A stretch of DNA of 64,000 nt from Labilibaculum euxinicum (lineage in GTDB: Bacteria; Bacteroidota; Bacteroidia; Bacteroidales; Marinifilaceae): the NCBI RefSeq assembly GCF_009795715.1, contig NZ_WTCR01000002.1, positions 372,001 to 436,000 on the forward strand. The letters are read 5' to 3'. Below, in pieces: positions 1-8,391 of the stretch; position 1 is the first letter of the stretch, and each line of letters begins with the position of its first letter. Under the pieces are notes generated by a model. It was given only the letters and a program-made list of their open reading frames with translations, did not search any database and had not been told where the DNA came from. Made by a program: the position numbers and the translations under genes.

Positions 1-552
1 TTTTACGTATTCATCCATTTTGCCGAAATAGGTCCATGATATTGGATTGGCTATTTTAATATCCGGATTTTGTATGGCTTTAAAAAGGCTAAATAATTCG
101 TAAGGCTGAATAAACAGGAGTAAGGCTATAGCCAATATCCATTTGTTGTTTAGTTTCACCAAGGGGATCAAAAACAAACCTACAAAAGCATAAAGAGTAA
201 GTATATCACCTTGGTAAAATGCTGAGTTTATAATCCCAAAAATGAAAAGAAGCAGCAAACGCCAGGCAAAGCGTGCTCTAAAATCATTGCCTCGTTTGTT
301 TTGATTATTAGTCTGAATAAAAAATGTTAAGCCAAATAGTAAGGCGAATATCGCGTAGGATTTACCTCCGAAAAGGAAAAACAATGAATCCCAGATTATT
401 TTATCTAAAGAAACCATCCATGCAGGAAGGTTTGCCGGCGAAAAATAAACATCGAAATGCTCAATATTGTGAAGGAGCATAATAGAGACAAGGGCAAAAC
501 CTCTTAAAGCATCTACAACGTGCAGGCGGTTTTTAATTGCAGGGGTATTCAT
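1..552 (-). CDS. DUF418-type polytopic membrane protein (3' part missing)
   Basis: The reading frame opens with ATG at 552 and runs without a stop to the window edge, so only about 184 N-terminal residues are seen. It begins MNTPAIKNRLHVVDALRGFA; the VDALRGFALVSIMLLHN stretch is typical of the DUF418/YeiB and acyltransferase-3-like membrane families. At least five hydrophobic segments are visible (near residues 15-30, 55-80, 92-112, 116-132, 138-152). This predicts an inner-membrane protein of unknown function; family members are proposed to be transporters or membrane acyltransferases. Family call is by eye and the C-terminal DUF418 domain itself lies outside the window. Confidence 0.65.
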   Translation of the reverse strand, partial: MNTPAIKNRLHVVDALRGFALVSIMLLHNIEHFDVYFSPANLPAWMVSLDKIIWDSLFFLFGGKSYAIFALLFGLTFFIQTNNQNKRGNDFRARFAWRLLLLFIFGIINSAFYQGDILTLYAFVGLFLIPLVKLNNKWILAIALLLFIQPYELFSLFKAIQNPDIKIANPISWTYFGKMDEYVK

Positions 553-673
553 TTGTACTTAGATTGGTTAAACAGAAGTTGCTAATTTAACTAAGTTTTT
601 TGTTTATGGCAAGTAGAAAATAATGTTCGGTTGGTTGAATAACCAGCCTGAATTAGAATGTTATAAACACTAA

Positions 674-701
674 AAAATCCGATCAATTTGGATCGGATTT
701 T
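674..701 (-). terminator. rho-independent terminator, probably bidirectional
   Basis: A perfect 11-bp stem (AAAATCCGATC and its complement) closes a 6-nt loop, with a T-run on both sides. It lies just downstream of the minus-strand outer-membrane protein gene ending at 730. Confidence 0.8.
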
Positions 702-729
702 GTTTTGCATTTTAGAAAATCAGGATGAA

Positions 730-1305
730 TTAGAACGATGCAGCTATTCCAATTTGAAAAACTGAATTTTTAGCATCTATTTCATAATAGTCATTATCGA
801 ATATTTTTGTTAATCCAAAATTGTAGCGGGCTTCGATGCTAAATTGTTTATTGAGGTCATATTGAAGTCCAAGAGCGACTGAGAAATCCAAAACGCTCAT
901 TGCTTTATCTAAATCAGCAGTGTCTCCGTCTTCCTCATATTCAGAACTTAAATGAATGCCTATCTGAGGTCCTGCAATTGCATATAACTTGTCTGAACCA
1001 ATCATCTTTGCACGCATTAAAAGTGGAATGTTTAAGAAGTTTGTTTTAAATTTTGCATCAATTCCTTCACTATCATTAGATGATCCTTGACGGGAATAAA
1101 CCAGTTCTGGCTGAAAGTCTAACCATTCAGTAAGAGTCATTCTCATAAAACCGCCAAAGTAAATGTCAGCTTTTGAATCGCCTCTCATATCATCGCCACT
1201 AAAGTTTGCAAGATTTAATCCTCCTTTTATTCCGTATTTTACATCCTGAGCAAATGAAGATGTGCCAATTGCAATAATGGCAAATAGTAGTACAATTTTT
1301 TTCAT
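730..1305 (-). CDS. small outer-membrane beta-barrel protein (PorT/OMP_b-brl type)
   Basis: 191 residues with a clear Sec signal peptide (MKKIVLLFAIIAIGTSSFA, cleavage before QDVKYG). The mature protein starts with a KYGIKGGLNLANFSGDD strand, as in the Bacteroidota outer-membrane beta-barrel (PorT-like) family, and alternates short amphipathic strands to a terminal phenylalanine (GIAASF), which is the usual barrel-insertion signal. Predicted to be an 8-strand barrel in the outer membrane. Substrate or role cannot be read from the sequence. It is a single-gene unit with its own terminator downstream. Confidence 0.75.
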   Translation of the reverse strand: MKKIVLLFAIIAIGTSSFAQDVKYGIKGGLNLANFSGDDMRGDSKADIYFGGFMRMTLTEWLDFQPELVYSRQGSSNDSEGIDAKFKTNFLNIPLLMRAKMIGSDKLYAIAGPQIGIHLSSEYEEDGDTADLDKAMSVLDFSVALGLQYDLNKQFSIEARYNFGLTKIFDNDYYEIDAKNSVFQIGIAASF

Positions 1306-1526
1306 GTGATTTAGTTTAAAAAAATTAAGACATGCAAACGTACTAAAAGATATTGTTTTTGATATATGTCAAGTTTGCCAAGTCTGTTGATGTTGATCAG
1401 AGAATTTTTTTATGTTGTCAAGTTGTTCCGTTTGTTGATTAAGGGGAATGGTATACACTGCAGCGTTAAGCTTTAATAACCTGCGTGAAATAGTAAATTA
1501 ATAGCTTCGGGATAGTATTGCTGAAT

Positions 1527-3635
1527 TTATTTATTTTTGATAACAGGCAAAGAAAAATACATTTCTGTGCCCACGCCAACCTTGCTTTTTACCCATATTT
1601 GTCCATCGTTTTTATGAACAAATTCCTGACAAAGAATCAAACCCAATCCGGTCCCTTTTTCTTCGTTGGTTCCTACGCGTTGAGCGTTCTTTTCAATCAT
1701 AAAAAGATTATTCATTATTTGTTCACTCATGCCAATACCGGTGTCGCGTACACAAATTTCAAACACGTCATGATTCAATTTTCCGGTGAGCTTAATTACA
1801 CCTCCTGCATTACAGAATTTAATGGCGTTATTAAATAAATTGGAAACGACTATTTTTATGGTTTCCTTGTCGGCCCAAACTATTTGTGCATCATCAATAT
1901 TATTTAGGACATTAATTTTTTTAATTTCAGCAGCAGCCATGTTTGGTAAGATGCCTTCTTCTGCCAGATTCTTTATCAGATGTACCTCTTTATTCAATTG
2001 AATAAACCCACTTTGTGATCTGGACCATGTTAATAAATTTTCAAGCAGGGAATAGGTCGATTTTGAGGCATCTCCAACGTGATTGATCATTTCCAAACGC
2101 TCATCATCGCTGTACTCATTATAATGATTGGTTAATTCATTATTAAAACCCAGAATTGCAGCAAAAGGACTTTTTAAATCATGAGCAATAATGGAGAAAA
2201 ACTTGTCTTTAGTCGCATTTAGCTTTTGAAGGTTTTTTTCACTTACTTCTAATTTTTTGATATTGTCCTCCAGAAGTAATTTTTGTTCATTAATAAGTTT
2301 ATGCTGTGATTTTAAAATGATATTGTTCTTTTTGGATCTTAAAAAGTAAAATGCCACAATTGAAATCGAGAGAATGAGTAGAACAATAGCAAGCAAAGCC
2401 AGTGTGTACTTGTTTTTCATGATAATAGCAGCATTTTCTGCCTGCTGATTTTTAAGTGCCAATTCAAGCTGTTGCTTCTCTATTTCATTCTTAGCCTTTT
2501 GTTCTTCAAATTCAACCAAATATTCAGCTACTTTCTCACTTTTTAAAGAATCGATGGCATTATTTGCCTTTTGCAGTGATTTGTAGGCTTGTTTATGATT
2601 TCCAATTTGTGAATAGGCTTTGGCACTCATCTTATAAATCTCAGGATATTCTTCCTGTACACCAATAGAATCAGATAATTTTAAGCATTTATCGAGAAAG
2701 TGAATGCTTTCGGAGTACCTTTTTTGTTTGAAAAGCATTTCTCCTTGTTTGCGGTATACACGCGCCAAGATGTGCCGATAATTATTTTTGATACAAATTT
2801 CGCTGGCTTTATCAATATAGTATTTTGTTGAATCAAAATTGTTGATGCCATTATAGTATCCCGATAAGGACAGGTACAAATAGGCTCGAACGTAATGGCT
2901 GTCAATTGCAGGCAATAGGCTCATTATTTTTTGATAATCAGATTCGGCTTCACTAAACTTATGATGTTTGACTTTTAAAACCCCAACATTGGCATAGGAA
3001 ATGGCTAAATTTCCTGCGTTAGCGGAATTTTGTTCCAAAGCAATGGATTTTTGAAAATAATTCAAAGCCAATTCGTAATTATCGAGTCGTTTGTAAATTG
3101 CACCAATGTTGTTGCAGCGAATGGACAAACTGGTTGTATCCTTTAATTTTTCTGCAATTTTAAGTGCTTTTAAATTGTAGTTAAGACTTTTTAATTGATT
3201 TGACTCATAGGAAGCCAAATAACTCATGCCACTGTAACAATCCAATAGGTTGACAGAATCTCTTTCCTGAATAAATTGACTGAGAGCCTTATTGAAATTT
3301 TCCATTGCCGGCTTTAATTTTCCGTCTTGAATTAATGCGCGGGCAGTGTATAAATGGGATACAGCCAAACCATGATCGTAATTAATTTCCTGAGCCAGCA
3401 GCATTCCTTTTTGGCTGTAATGCAGAGAGCTGTCAATACTTATATCTCCAAATAAATAGGCTATTTGGTTGTAATTATCTACAAGCTGTTCTTGATTTGC
3501 TTCAATTCGGTTCTGCTTCTGTAAGGAATCAACTTGAAATTGCTCGCTGTTTTGAGCCATTGAAGGGGATGTAATGCAAAAAAAGCAGAGACAGAACAGG
3601 GCTATTTTGAATAGAAGTACTTTTTTCATCATCAA
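1527..3635 (-). CDS. TPR-containing membrane sensor histidine kinase
   Basis: 702 residues. N-terminal signal sequence (ending near SPSMAQ, residue 28), then roughly 350 residues of tetratricopeptide repeats predicted to be periplasmic (for example AISYANVGVLKVKHHKFSEA), a basic coiled stretch, one transmembrane helix at about residues 407-430 and a second coiled coil. The cytoplasmic part has HisKA with the phosphoacceptor in FFSIIAHDLKSPF (His485) and HATPase_c with DTGIGM and GTGLGL boxes. Architecture is common in Bacteroidota, where the TPR region probably senses a protein or envelope signal. No response regulator gene is adjacent, so the partner is unknown. The start could be any of three consecutive ATGs. 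Confidence 0.88.
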   Translation of the reverse strand: MMMKKVLLFKIALFCLCFFCITSPSMAQNSEQFQVDSLQKQNRIEANQEQLVDNYNQIAYLFGDISIDSSLHYSQKGMLLAQEINYDHGLAVSHLYTARALIQDGKLKPAMENFNKALSQFIQERDSVNLLDCYSGMSYLASYESNQLKSLNYNLKALKIAEKLKDTTSLSIRCNNIGAIYKRLDNYELALNYFQKSIALEQNSANAGNLAISYANVGVLKVKHHKFSEAESDYQKIMSLLPAIDSHYVRAYLYLSLSGYYNGINNFDSTKYYIDKASEICIKNNYRHILARVYRKQGEMLFKQKRYSESIHFLDKCLKLSDSIGVQEEYPEIYKMSAKAYSQIGNHKQAYKSLQKANNAIDSLKSEKVAEYLVEFEEQKAKNEIEKQQLELALKNQQAENAAIIMKNKYTLALLAIVLLILSISIVAFYFLRSKKNNIILKSQHKLINEQKLLLEDNIKKLEVSEKNLQKLNATKDKFFSIIAHDLKSPFAAILGFNNELTNHYNEYSDDERLEMINHVGDASKSTYSLLENLLTWSRSQSGFIQLNKEVHLIKNLAEEGILPNMAAAEIKKINVLNNIDDAQIVWADKETIKIVVSNLFNNAIKFCNAGGVIKLTGKLNHDVFEICVRDTGIGMSEQIMNNLFMIEKNAQRVGTNEEKGTGLGLILCQEFVHKNDGQIWVKSKVGVGTEMYFSLPVIKNK

Positions 3636-3909
3636 TTCTTTGGTAGGATGCGAAAATAACCAAAAAAATAAAATATATCTGATTTACAGAATATCTTTTG
3701 ATCTTACATTGAGGAAACAAGCTGTTAATTCTGGTATCTCGACCAAGGGGAATTTTTCGTTCACAAATAATGGCTTTTCTTGTGAAAACAGTCAGCTAAA
3801 ATTCCCAATCATTGGTTCATTTTAGTTCGGAAGAATTCTATATGGATGAACATTTTTTATTTATCAGAAGTAGTTAAGAACTGCACTCATTGCGGAAAAA
3901 AAAAAGAGA

Positions 3910-4047
3910 GTGTCTAAAAAGTATTGTTCCATTTTCATTCTGAGCCTGTTGAAGAATCTTTCACTTTGAAAAACAGATGTTTCGTCCTGATAGCCATCGG
4001 GACCGCTCAACATGACAATCCAATACAAAATATCCCTTTTTAGACAC
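3910..4047. repeat. 138-bp MITE/REP-like element with 12-bp inverted termini
   Basis: In the 450-bp gap 3636-4085, GTGTCTAAAAAG (3910-3921) is matched by a perfect inverted copy CTTTTTAGACAC (4036-4047). The inside carries a CATTCTGAGCCTGTTGAAG block of the kind that recurs between genes in many Bacteroidota. No coding capacity. The rest of this gap shows no feature I can name. Confidence 0.5.
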
Positions 4048-4085
4048 CCTTTTGGTAATCAGGGGTTTATTTTAACTGAAAGGTT

Positions 4086-4658
4086 TTATTGTTTTTTCTT
4101 TCCGCCTCCAATTTCAATGCCCAGCTGTACGCTTAGGTAATCGCTGATGTTATTTCCTGTAAAGTTGTAAATCATTGCCAGCCTCATGTGGCCAACATTA
4201 AGACCGATTCGTGGGGCAAATCCAAAATTATTTTCAGAACCTGTGTTTATATTTACCGACCAAATATCAGTATCAATACTTTGATCGTTTCTTTTGTAAA
4301 GCCCTAGTCCAAGACCAACAAATGGGCGTGTTTTTTGGTTGTTGAAGAAGTAATCACAAGTAAACAGAACTGGTGTAACAGTGGAAGCATCTATATTTAC
4401 ACGACCAATTCCAACAGAAATTTCACCTGAACTAAGTCTTACCCCTTCTAAACGCAATCCAAAGGTGAAATTATCATTTAGACTGTACCTGGGTTCAATG
4501 TATGATCCGCCACCCAATCCGGATTCTTTATCAAGTGGAAATGCTAAAATTCCACCTACTTCTACTTTAAAAGGCTTAAAGGTTTGTTTCTGCCCGAAGC
4601 CCTGTTTGCCGGCAATTATTACCAACAGAAAGGCAGTGCAATAAATAAGTCGTTTCAT
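4086..4658 (-). CDS. hypothetical outer-membrane beta-barrel protein
   Basis: 190 residues with a signal peptide (MKRLIYCTAFLLVIIAG, cleavage near GFGQ). The remainder alternates glycine/aromatic-rich strands (VEVGGILAFPLD, FTFGLRLEGVRL, RPFVGLGLGLYK, VQLGIEIGGG) characteristic of small porin-like barrels. C-terminus is GGGKKKQ rather than a terminal aromatic residue, so insertion may differ from the 730-1305 protein, to which it has no obvious close similarity. Function unknown. It stands alone, about 90 bp from the metallophosphoesterase gene that precedes it on the same strand. Confidence 0.6.
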   Translation of the reverse strand: MKRLIYCTAFLLVIIAGKQGFGQKQTFKPFKVEVGGILAFPLDKESGLGGGSYIEPRYSLNDNFTFGLRLEGVRLSSGEISVGIGRVNIDASTVTPVLFTCDYFFNNQKTRPFVGLGLGLYKRNDQSIDTDIWSVNINTGSENNFGFAPRIGLNVGHMRLAMIYNFTGNNISDYLSVQLGIEIGGGKKKQ

Positions 4659-4746
4659 ATCTGTTTGTGTTATCAGTTAGTAATCAGTTGAATAAGTTAA
4701 GGAAAAAATAATTATCCGGTTTTTATTTAGATATCAAAACATTGGC

Positions 4747-5568
4747 TTACAATTTAAAGTTTCCAAATACTGTATGCCGGAGAGTGTGAAGGATTTCATT
4801 TTCATCGAGTTCAATTATAGCAGCGTAAAGTTGTTTGGCATTGCGGCCAGGATTTATGCAGTAAGATTCTCCTATTTTATCAACCCAACTGCCACTAAGC
4901 ATCGGTGCTTCGTGAATGTGTCCATGCAAGCTTAAAATGGGTTGTTGCTTCCAAATTTGGTTTGTCAGCGCTTTACTGCCCAGATGATTTTGTTCCCAGC
5001 TAATATCTAGTTTACCTCCATAAGGCGGAGTATGGCAAAGCCATATTCTGCTCTTAGGATCGATATTCCGGACTTGTTCCTCTATACTTGGTTTTGTTAG
5101 AAAGTAGTTTGGAGGAATCGGTTTGATAGTACCGGAGGCAGAGGAGAGGTAATCGCCTTCCTGAGGTTGAATAGCATCAGATTCAAGATCTCGGGCTTCG
5201 TAATCTTTTCGATGAAAAGGAGTGTGGGGTACCATGGGGTAGCCCGATAGATTCATGTTTTTGTAGCGATAGCTTTTCAAGTGAAGTTGCTGGATGATGT
5301 TTGGAAGAGCCAACTGTTCCATTTTCATTATACTTGCCGGCCAGTCGTTGTTGCCCGGAATGAAAAGAATATCAAGCTTAATTTCCTTTGCGAATTGTAA
5401 AAAACAGTTATCTATAAATTGAAGCTGATCGGTGACTATCCGGGTATGGGCAAATAGGTCTCCGCCCAACAAAAGAGCATCAACATCCTTTTCCTGGTCG
5501 AGAATTGTAATCAGCTCATTGTACAGGTGATCATCTCCATGAAGATCTGAGGCATAGATCAGTTTCAT
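4747..5568 (-). CDS. calcineurin-like metallophosphoesterase
   Basis: The metallophosphoesterase core is complete: MKLIYASDLHGD (first metal Asp/His), LLGGDLFAH, PGNNDWP, CHTPPYGG and LHGHIHEAP, the five blocks that bind the dinuclear metal centre. Length about 273 residues, no signal peptide, so cytosolic. I prefer the ATG at 5568, which starts directly on the first beta strand; an in-frame ATG nine codons upstream (5595) is also possible. A TATATTTA -7-like element with a TTGAC upstream (minus strand, 5608-5625) sits just before it. Substrate unknown; the fold covers phosphatases, nucleases and cyclic-nucleotide hydrolases. Confidence 0.8.
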   Translation of the reverse strand: MKLIYASDLHGDDHLYNELITILDQEKDVDALLLGGDLFAHTRIVTDQLQFIDNCFLQFAKEIKLDILFIPGNNDWPASIMKMEQLALPNIIQQLHLKSYRYKNMNLSGYPMVPHTPFHRKDYEARDLESDAIQPQEGDYLSSASGTIKPIPPNYFLTKPSIEEQVRNIDPKSRIWLCHTPPYGGKLDISWEQNHLGSKALTNQIWKQQPILSLHGHIHEAPMLSGSWVDKIGESYCINPGRNAKQLYAAIIELDENEILHTLRHTVFGNFKL

Positions 5569-5671
5569 GTGTGTTTCATTTCTGTTAGATTTCATTAGTT
5601 TGAGATATAAATATATCGCTTTGACATGCTAAAGTCAACCTATCCTGTAGTAGAGAATTGGTAAAAATAAG

Positions 5672-5687
5672 GCCACCGCGGGGTGGC
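5672..5687 (-). terminator. short GC-rich hairpin, possible terminator
   Basis: GCCACC (5672-5677) pairs with GGTGGC (5682-5687) around a 4-nt loop. On the minus strand it is followed by CTTATTTTTACC. It may act as a second stop for transcription reading through from the peroxiredoxin gene. Confidence 0.35.
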
Positions 5688-5701
5688 TTAATTGTCAATT
5701 T

Positions 5702-5921
5702 GTGTTTTGATAATCATCTTTCCCATTTGCAGCAAAAAATCATAAGAAAGATATGGGCAGCTATTTTAGGTGTTGGTGAAGTGGGAGAGAACAGACACCT
5801 TAAGCCCGGCTGATCCTTCTTTTAAAATTGTGTAGATATGAGGAACTGTATTCTCCTCTCCAAATTAGAAGAGGGAAGAGGTTTTTGAAAAGTTGCGGAT
5901 TCCTTAAGGTAGTTTGTGTTG
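5702..5921 (+). repeat. dispersed hairpin repeat, copy 1 (hairpin deleted)
   Basis: First of four same-orientation copies in the first 11.4 kb. Bases 5702-5800 are identical to 7001-7099 (99 of 99). Unlike the other copies, it lacks the CCCTTCTCC...GGAGAAGGG hairpin: the sequence jumps from GCCCGGC to TGATCCTTCTTTT. It fills most of the 5569-6106 spacer and encodes nothing convincing. Confidence 0.85.
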
Positions 5922-6061
5922 GAAATTGTTTGTTTTTGTTGGTGTTCGGAAGTGCTGATGGGAAAGACATACCACTCGAAAATTTTTGGAAGAGTTGCTG
6001 GATTATTTGCTTGTTGAGATTGAGGAATTTTTGAAATAGTACAACTTGATAAAGTAAAAAG

Positions 6062-6091
6062 AAAAGGCATCTCTATGGAGCTGCCTTTTTT
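6062..6091 (-). terminator. terminator of the peroxiredoxin gene
   Basis: AAAAGGCA (6062-6069) pairs with TGCCTTTT (6082-6089), with an inner CTC/GAG stem, and T-rich flanks on both strands. It begins about 15 bp past the peroxiredoxin stop codon. Confidence 0.75.
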
Positions 6092-6106
6092 GGTATTGAT
6101 TAAGAA

Positions 6107-6811
6107 TTAATCGAGAATTTCTTCAATTGTAATGTAATCACCAACACGTCCAGTCATTTTTTCTGCATCAGTATTAACAGGAAGCGTTTTTTTGCCTGGT
6201 CTCCATCCTGCAGGACAAACTTCTCCTGTTTTAGTTGCATGTTGCCATGCCTGCACCTGACGTAGAAATTCATTTACATTTCTACCTACAGAATCAGCTT
6301 GCACTTCCTGTGCTACACAAATTCCATCAGGGTTAAATAAGAATCTACCACGCAGTGCTACACCTTCTTCTTCGATAAGTACACCAAATGCACGGCTTAC
6401 TTCCTGATTTCCATCAGCACCTATGGTTAGTCTTAAACCTTTAAGGATTGGTTCAGTTTCAACAAATCTTTTGTGCGAAAATTTAGAATCAACTGATACA
6501 GCAAGGATTTCAGTATTTAATTTCTGAAATTCATCATATTTAGCATTCATTGCCGCAATTTCAGTTGGGCAAACAAAGGTAAAGTCAGCAGGATAGAAGC
6601 ATATTACAGCCCATTTTCCTTTGTAATTATCACTCGATACTGTTGTGAAATGACCTGTGGCAGCATCATAAGCATCCATTGTGAAATTTGGCATTTCTTG
6701 TCTTACCATTGTTGAACTCATCGTTTTTTCCTCCTTTACTGATTGATTACTATTTTTTGCATTTTCTACGTGAACTTTTTTTCTGGGTTTTAAACCCGTG
6801 TCGCATCCCAT
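6107..6811 (-). CDS. typical 2-Cys peroxiredoxin (AhpC/Tsa family)
   Basis: Reduces hydrogen peroxide and organic peroxides. The peroxidatic cysteine is in YPADFTFVCPTE and the resolving cysteine in TGEVCPAGWRPGK, with the FLFNPDGI strand between, so both active-site cysteines are intact. The conserved fold begins at about residue 35 (RQEMPNFTMDAYD). Two in-frame starts each have a strong AGGAGG/AAGGAGG site: ATG at 6811 (giving a Lys-rich leader MGCDTGLKPRKKVHVEN) and ATG at 6721 (giving MSSTMVRQEMPNF, 204 aa). I report the longer form; the shorter is equally plausible. No ahpF neighbour is seen, so the electron donor is probably thioredoxin or another reductase. It is flanked by two copies of the dispersed repeat. 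Confidence 0.9.
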   Translation of the reverse strand: MGCDTGLKPRKKVHVENAKNSNQSVKEEKTMSSTMVRQEMPNFTMDAYDAATGHFTTVSSDNYKGKWAVICFYPADFTFVCPTEIAAMNAKYDEFQKLNTEILAVSVDSKFSHKRFVETEPILKGLRLTIGADGNQEVSRAFGVLIEEEGVALRGRFLFNPDGICVAQEVQADSVGRNVNEFLRQVQAWQHATKTGEVCPAGWRPGKKTLPVNTDAEKMTGRVGDYITIEEILD

Positions 6812-6884
6812 AATTTAGCCTCCTGTTTTAAATTTTATTTATCCATTTCTTATTTGATAAAGTTATTTATTATTCTCCTCAAAA

Positions 6885-6896
6885 GAGAATATTCTC
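6885..6896. promoter_or_regulatory. 12-bp palindrome upstream of the peroxiredoxin gene
   Basis: GAGAATATTCTC is a perfect palindrome 74-85 bp upstream of the 6811 start, with another ATTCTC half-site at 6872-6877. Position fits an operator of a peroxide or redox regulator, but it does not match a PerR or OxyR consensus closely. Confidence 0.3.
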
Positions 6897-7000
6897 AATT
6901 GAAAATGTATATTTCATGATAGGGAAAATTTATAAGAATGATTTTAATTAGAAAAATGCTTCTAGATTTGTATGGTCATTTTATTTGTTATCAGGTGGTT

Positions 7001-7242
7001 GTGTTTTGATAATCATCTTTCCCATTTGCAGCAAAAAATCATAAGAAAGATATGGGCAGCTATTTTAGGTGTTGGTGAAGTGGGAGAGAACAGACACCTC
7101 AACCCCGGCCCTTCTCCCCGAGGAGAAGGGAGCCTTCTTTTAAAAATGTGCAGATATCAGGAGCTGTATTCTCCTCTCCTTAAAGGTGAGGGATAGGGTT
7201 AGGTTTTTGAAAAGTTGCGGATTCCTTAAGGTGGTTTGTGTT
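7001..7242 (+). repeat. dispersed hairpin repeat, copy 2 (full length)
   Basis: Longest copy. It contains CCCTTCTCC (7109-7117) pairing with GGAGAAGGG (7122-7130) and a second imperfect CTCTCCTT/AAGGTGAG hairpin. With copy 1 it shares 99 identical left bases and the right flank through GGATTCCTTAAGGT. It occupies most of the 6812-7269 spacer. Confidence 0.85.
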
Positions 7243-7269
7243 GTTGATGTTCGTGTTGGTAAAGGAACA

Positions 7270-8013
7270 CTATACAATTCCAGTTCTAATCCATGTTGCC
7301 CAATCATCCCGGTTGTTTAACTCAGCAAGTTTTGCAGCACTTTCAGAATCATATTTAATAGCAATTTTGTCCACTTTTATTGAATTGTCATAGAAACTCA
7401 AAATAGCATAATTGGCATAAGGATTATAATTCTCCATCTTATGGTAGATTGGCAAATCATCATCATATGCTGGTAATCCAACACTACCAGAATTGACAAT
7501 TAATTTATTGTCAGTTTCAACAATCTTTGACACATGGCTATGACCGCAAATAACAATACTTTGTTTTACATGAGTAAGCAAAGCATCTATCTCATTTTTG
7601 TCCTTTATGGCTACGTAATCTTTCTCAAGACTTTCCAGTAAATAAATCGAATCATTTTGCGGGCTGGCATGACAGCAATAGATCTTGTCATCATAAATTG
7701 TATCGAATGGTAACGAATTTAGCCACTCTATTACTTTATCATCAATTTGGGACTTAACATACTCAAGAGTTATAAAATCTGTTTTCTCACTTAAATTCTC
7801 ACGAATAAATCTGTCTTGATTGCCAGAAATGCTTATCACATTATGTTTCTGTAATAGTTCAAAAGTACCTTTGGGATCTAATGGGCCATATAAACTATCG
7901 CCTAAATTTATTATTGTCTTAATACCTCTATTATTGATATCTTCTAAAACTTTCTTTAATGCTAATGAGTTTCCGTGAATATCTGATATTATCGCAATTT
8001 CTTGTTTAATCAT
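7270..8013 (-). CDS. metallophosphoesterase (phosphodiesterase/phosphatase family)
   Basis: 247 residues, cytosolic. Metal-binding blocks are complete: IISDIHGNSLAL, INLGDSLYGP, SGNQDRF, YCCHASP and VICGHSHVSK, followed by the NSGSVGLPAYDD loop that closes the active site in YfcE/ApaH-like enzymes. It belongs to a different branch from the 4747-5568 protein. Role unresolved: family members hydrolyse phosphodiesters, phosphoproteins or dinucleoside polyphosphates. The gene is monocistronic and sits between repeat copies 2 and 3. Confidence 0.82.
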   Translation of the reverse strand: MIKQEIAIISDIHGNSLALKKVLEDINNRGIKTIINLGDSLYGPLDPKGTFELLQKHNVISISGNQDRFIRENLSEKTDFITLEYVKSQIDDKVIEWLNSLPFDTIYDDKIYCCHASPQNDSIYLLESLEKDYVAIKDKNEIDALLTHVKQSIVICGHSHVSKIVETDNKLIVNSGSVGLPAYDDDLPIYHKMENYNPYANYAILSFYDNSIKVDKIAIKYDSESAAKLAELNNRDDWATWIRTGIV

Positions 8014-8145
8014 CTTAATGCTATCTGTTTTGAAGGGGTTTATACGTAAGTGTGTTTATCTTTTCGTTTTTAAAAGTAAAAAAATATTATTTAGGAACAC
8101 TGAGTTTAATTGTGATAATAGTTCCATATAAAGGATAAATAGAAT

Positions 8146-8310
8146 GGCAGCTATTTTAGATGTTGGTGAAGCGGGAGGGAATAAATACCTCAACCCCGGC
8201 CCTTCTCCTCAAGTAGAAGAGAGCCTTCTTTCAAAAAAAATGTGCAGATATCAGGAGCTGTGTTCTCCTCTCCTTAAAGGAGAGGGATAGGGTGAGGTTT
8301 TTGAAAAGTA
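8146..8310 (+). repeat. dispersed hairpin repeat, copy 3
   Basis: Matches copies 2 and 4 from GGCAGCTATTTTAG through GGTGAGGTTTT. The CTCTCCTT/AAAGGAGAG hairpin is perfect here, while the first hairpin is degraded (CCCTTCTCC against AGTAGAAGAG). It lies in the 8014-8391 spacer. Confidence 0.85.
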
Positions 8311-8350
8311 TTGGGGCGAAAAGAAACGCTGACAGGCTGGAAGAGATGAT

Positions 8351-8374
8351 AAAAGCCACTGAGAGGTGGCTTTT
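8351..8374 (-). terminator. terminator downstream of rsgA
   Basis: AAAGCCAC (8352-8359) pairs with GTGGCTTT (8366-8373) over a 6-nt loop; T-runs flank it on the plus side and a TTTTATC follows on the minus side. It lies 18 bp past the rsgA stop. Confidence 0.75.
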
Positions 8375-8391
8375 TTTGTTCATATTACTGT

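Noticed and set aside
3574-3825. 83-codon plus-strand ORF across the sensor kinase start
   Set aside because: Overlaps the signal-peptide coding region of the kinase on the opposite strand, with no motif or ribosome site.
6972-7196. 74-codon plus-strand ORF in the peroxiredoxin upstream spacer
   Set aside because: Falls within dispersed repeat copy 2 and spans its hairpins; other copies have disrupted frames, so it is not a conserved gene.
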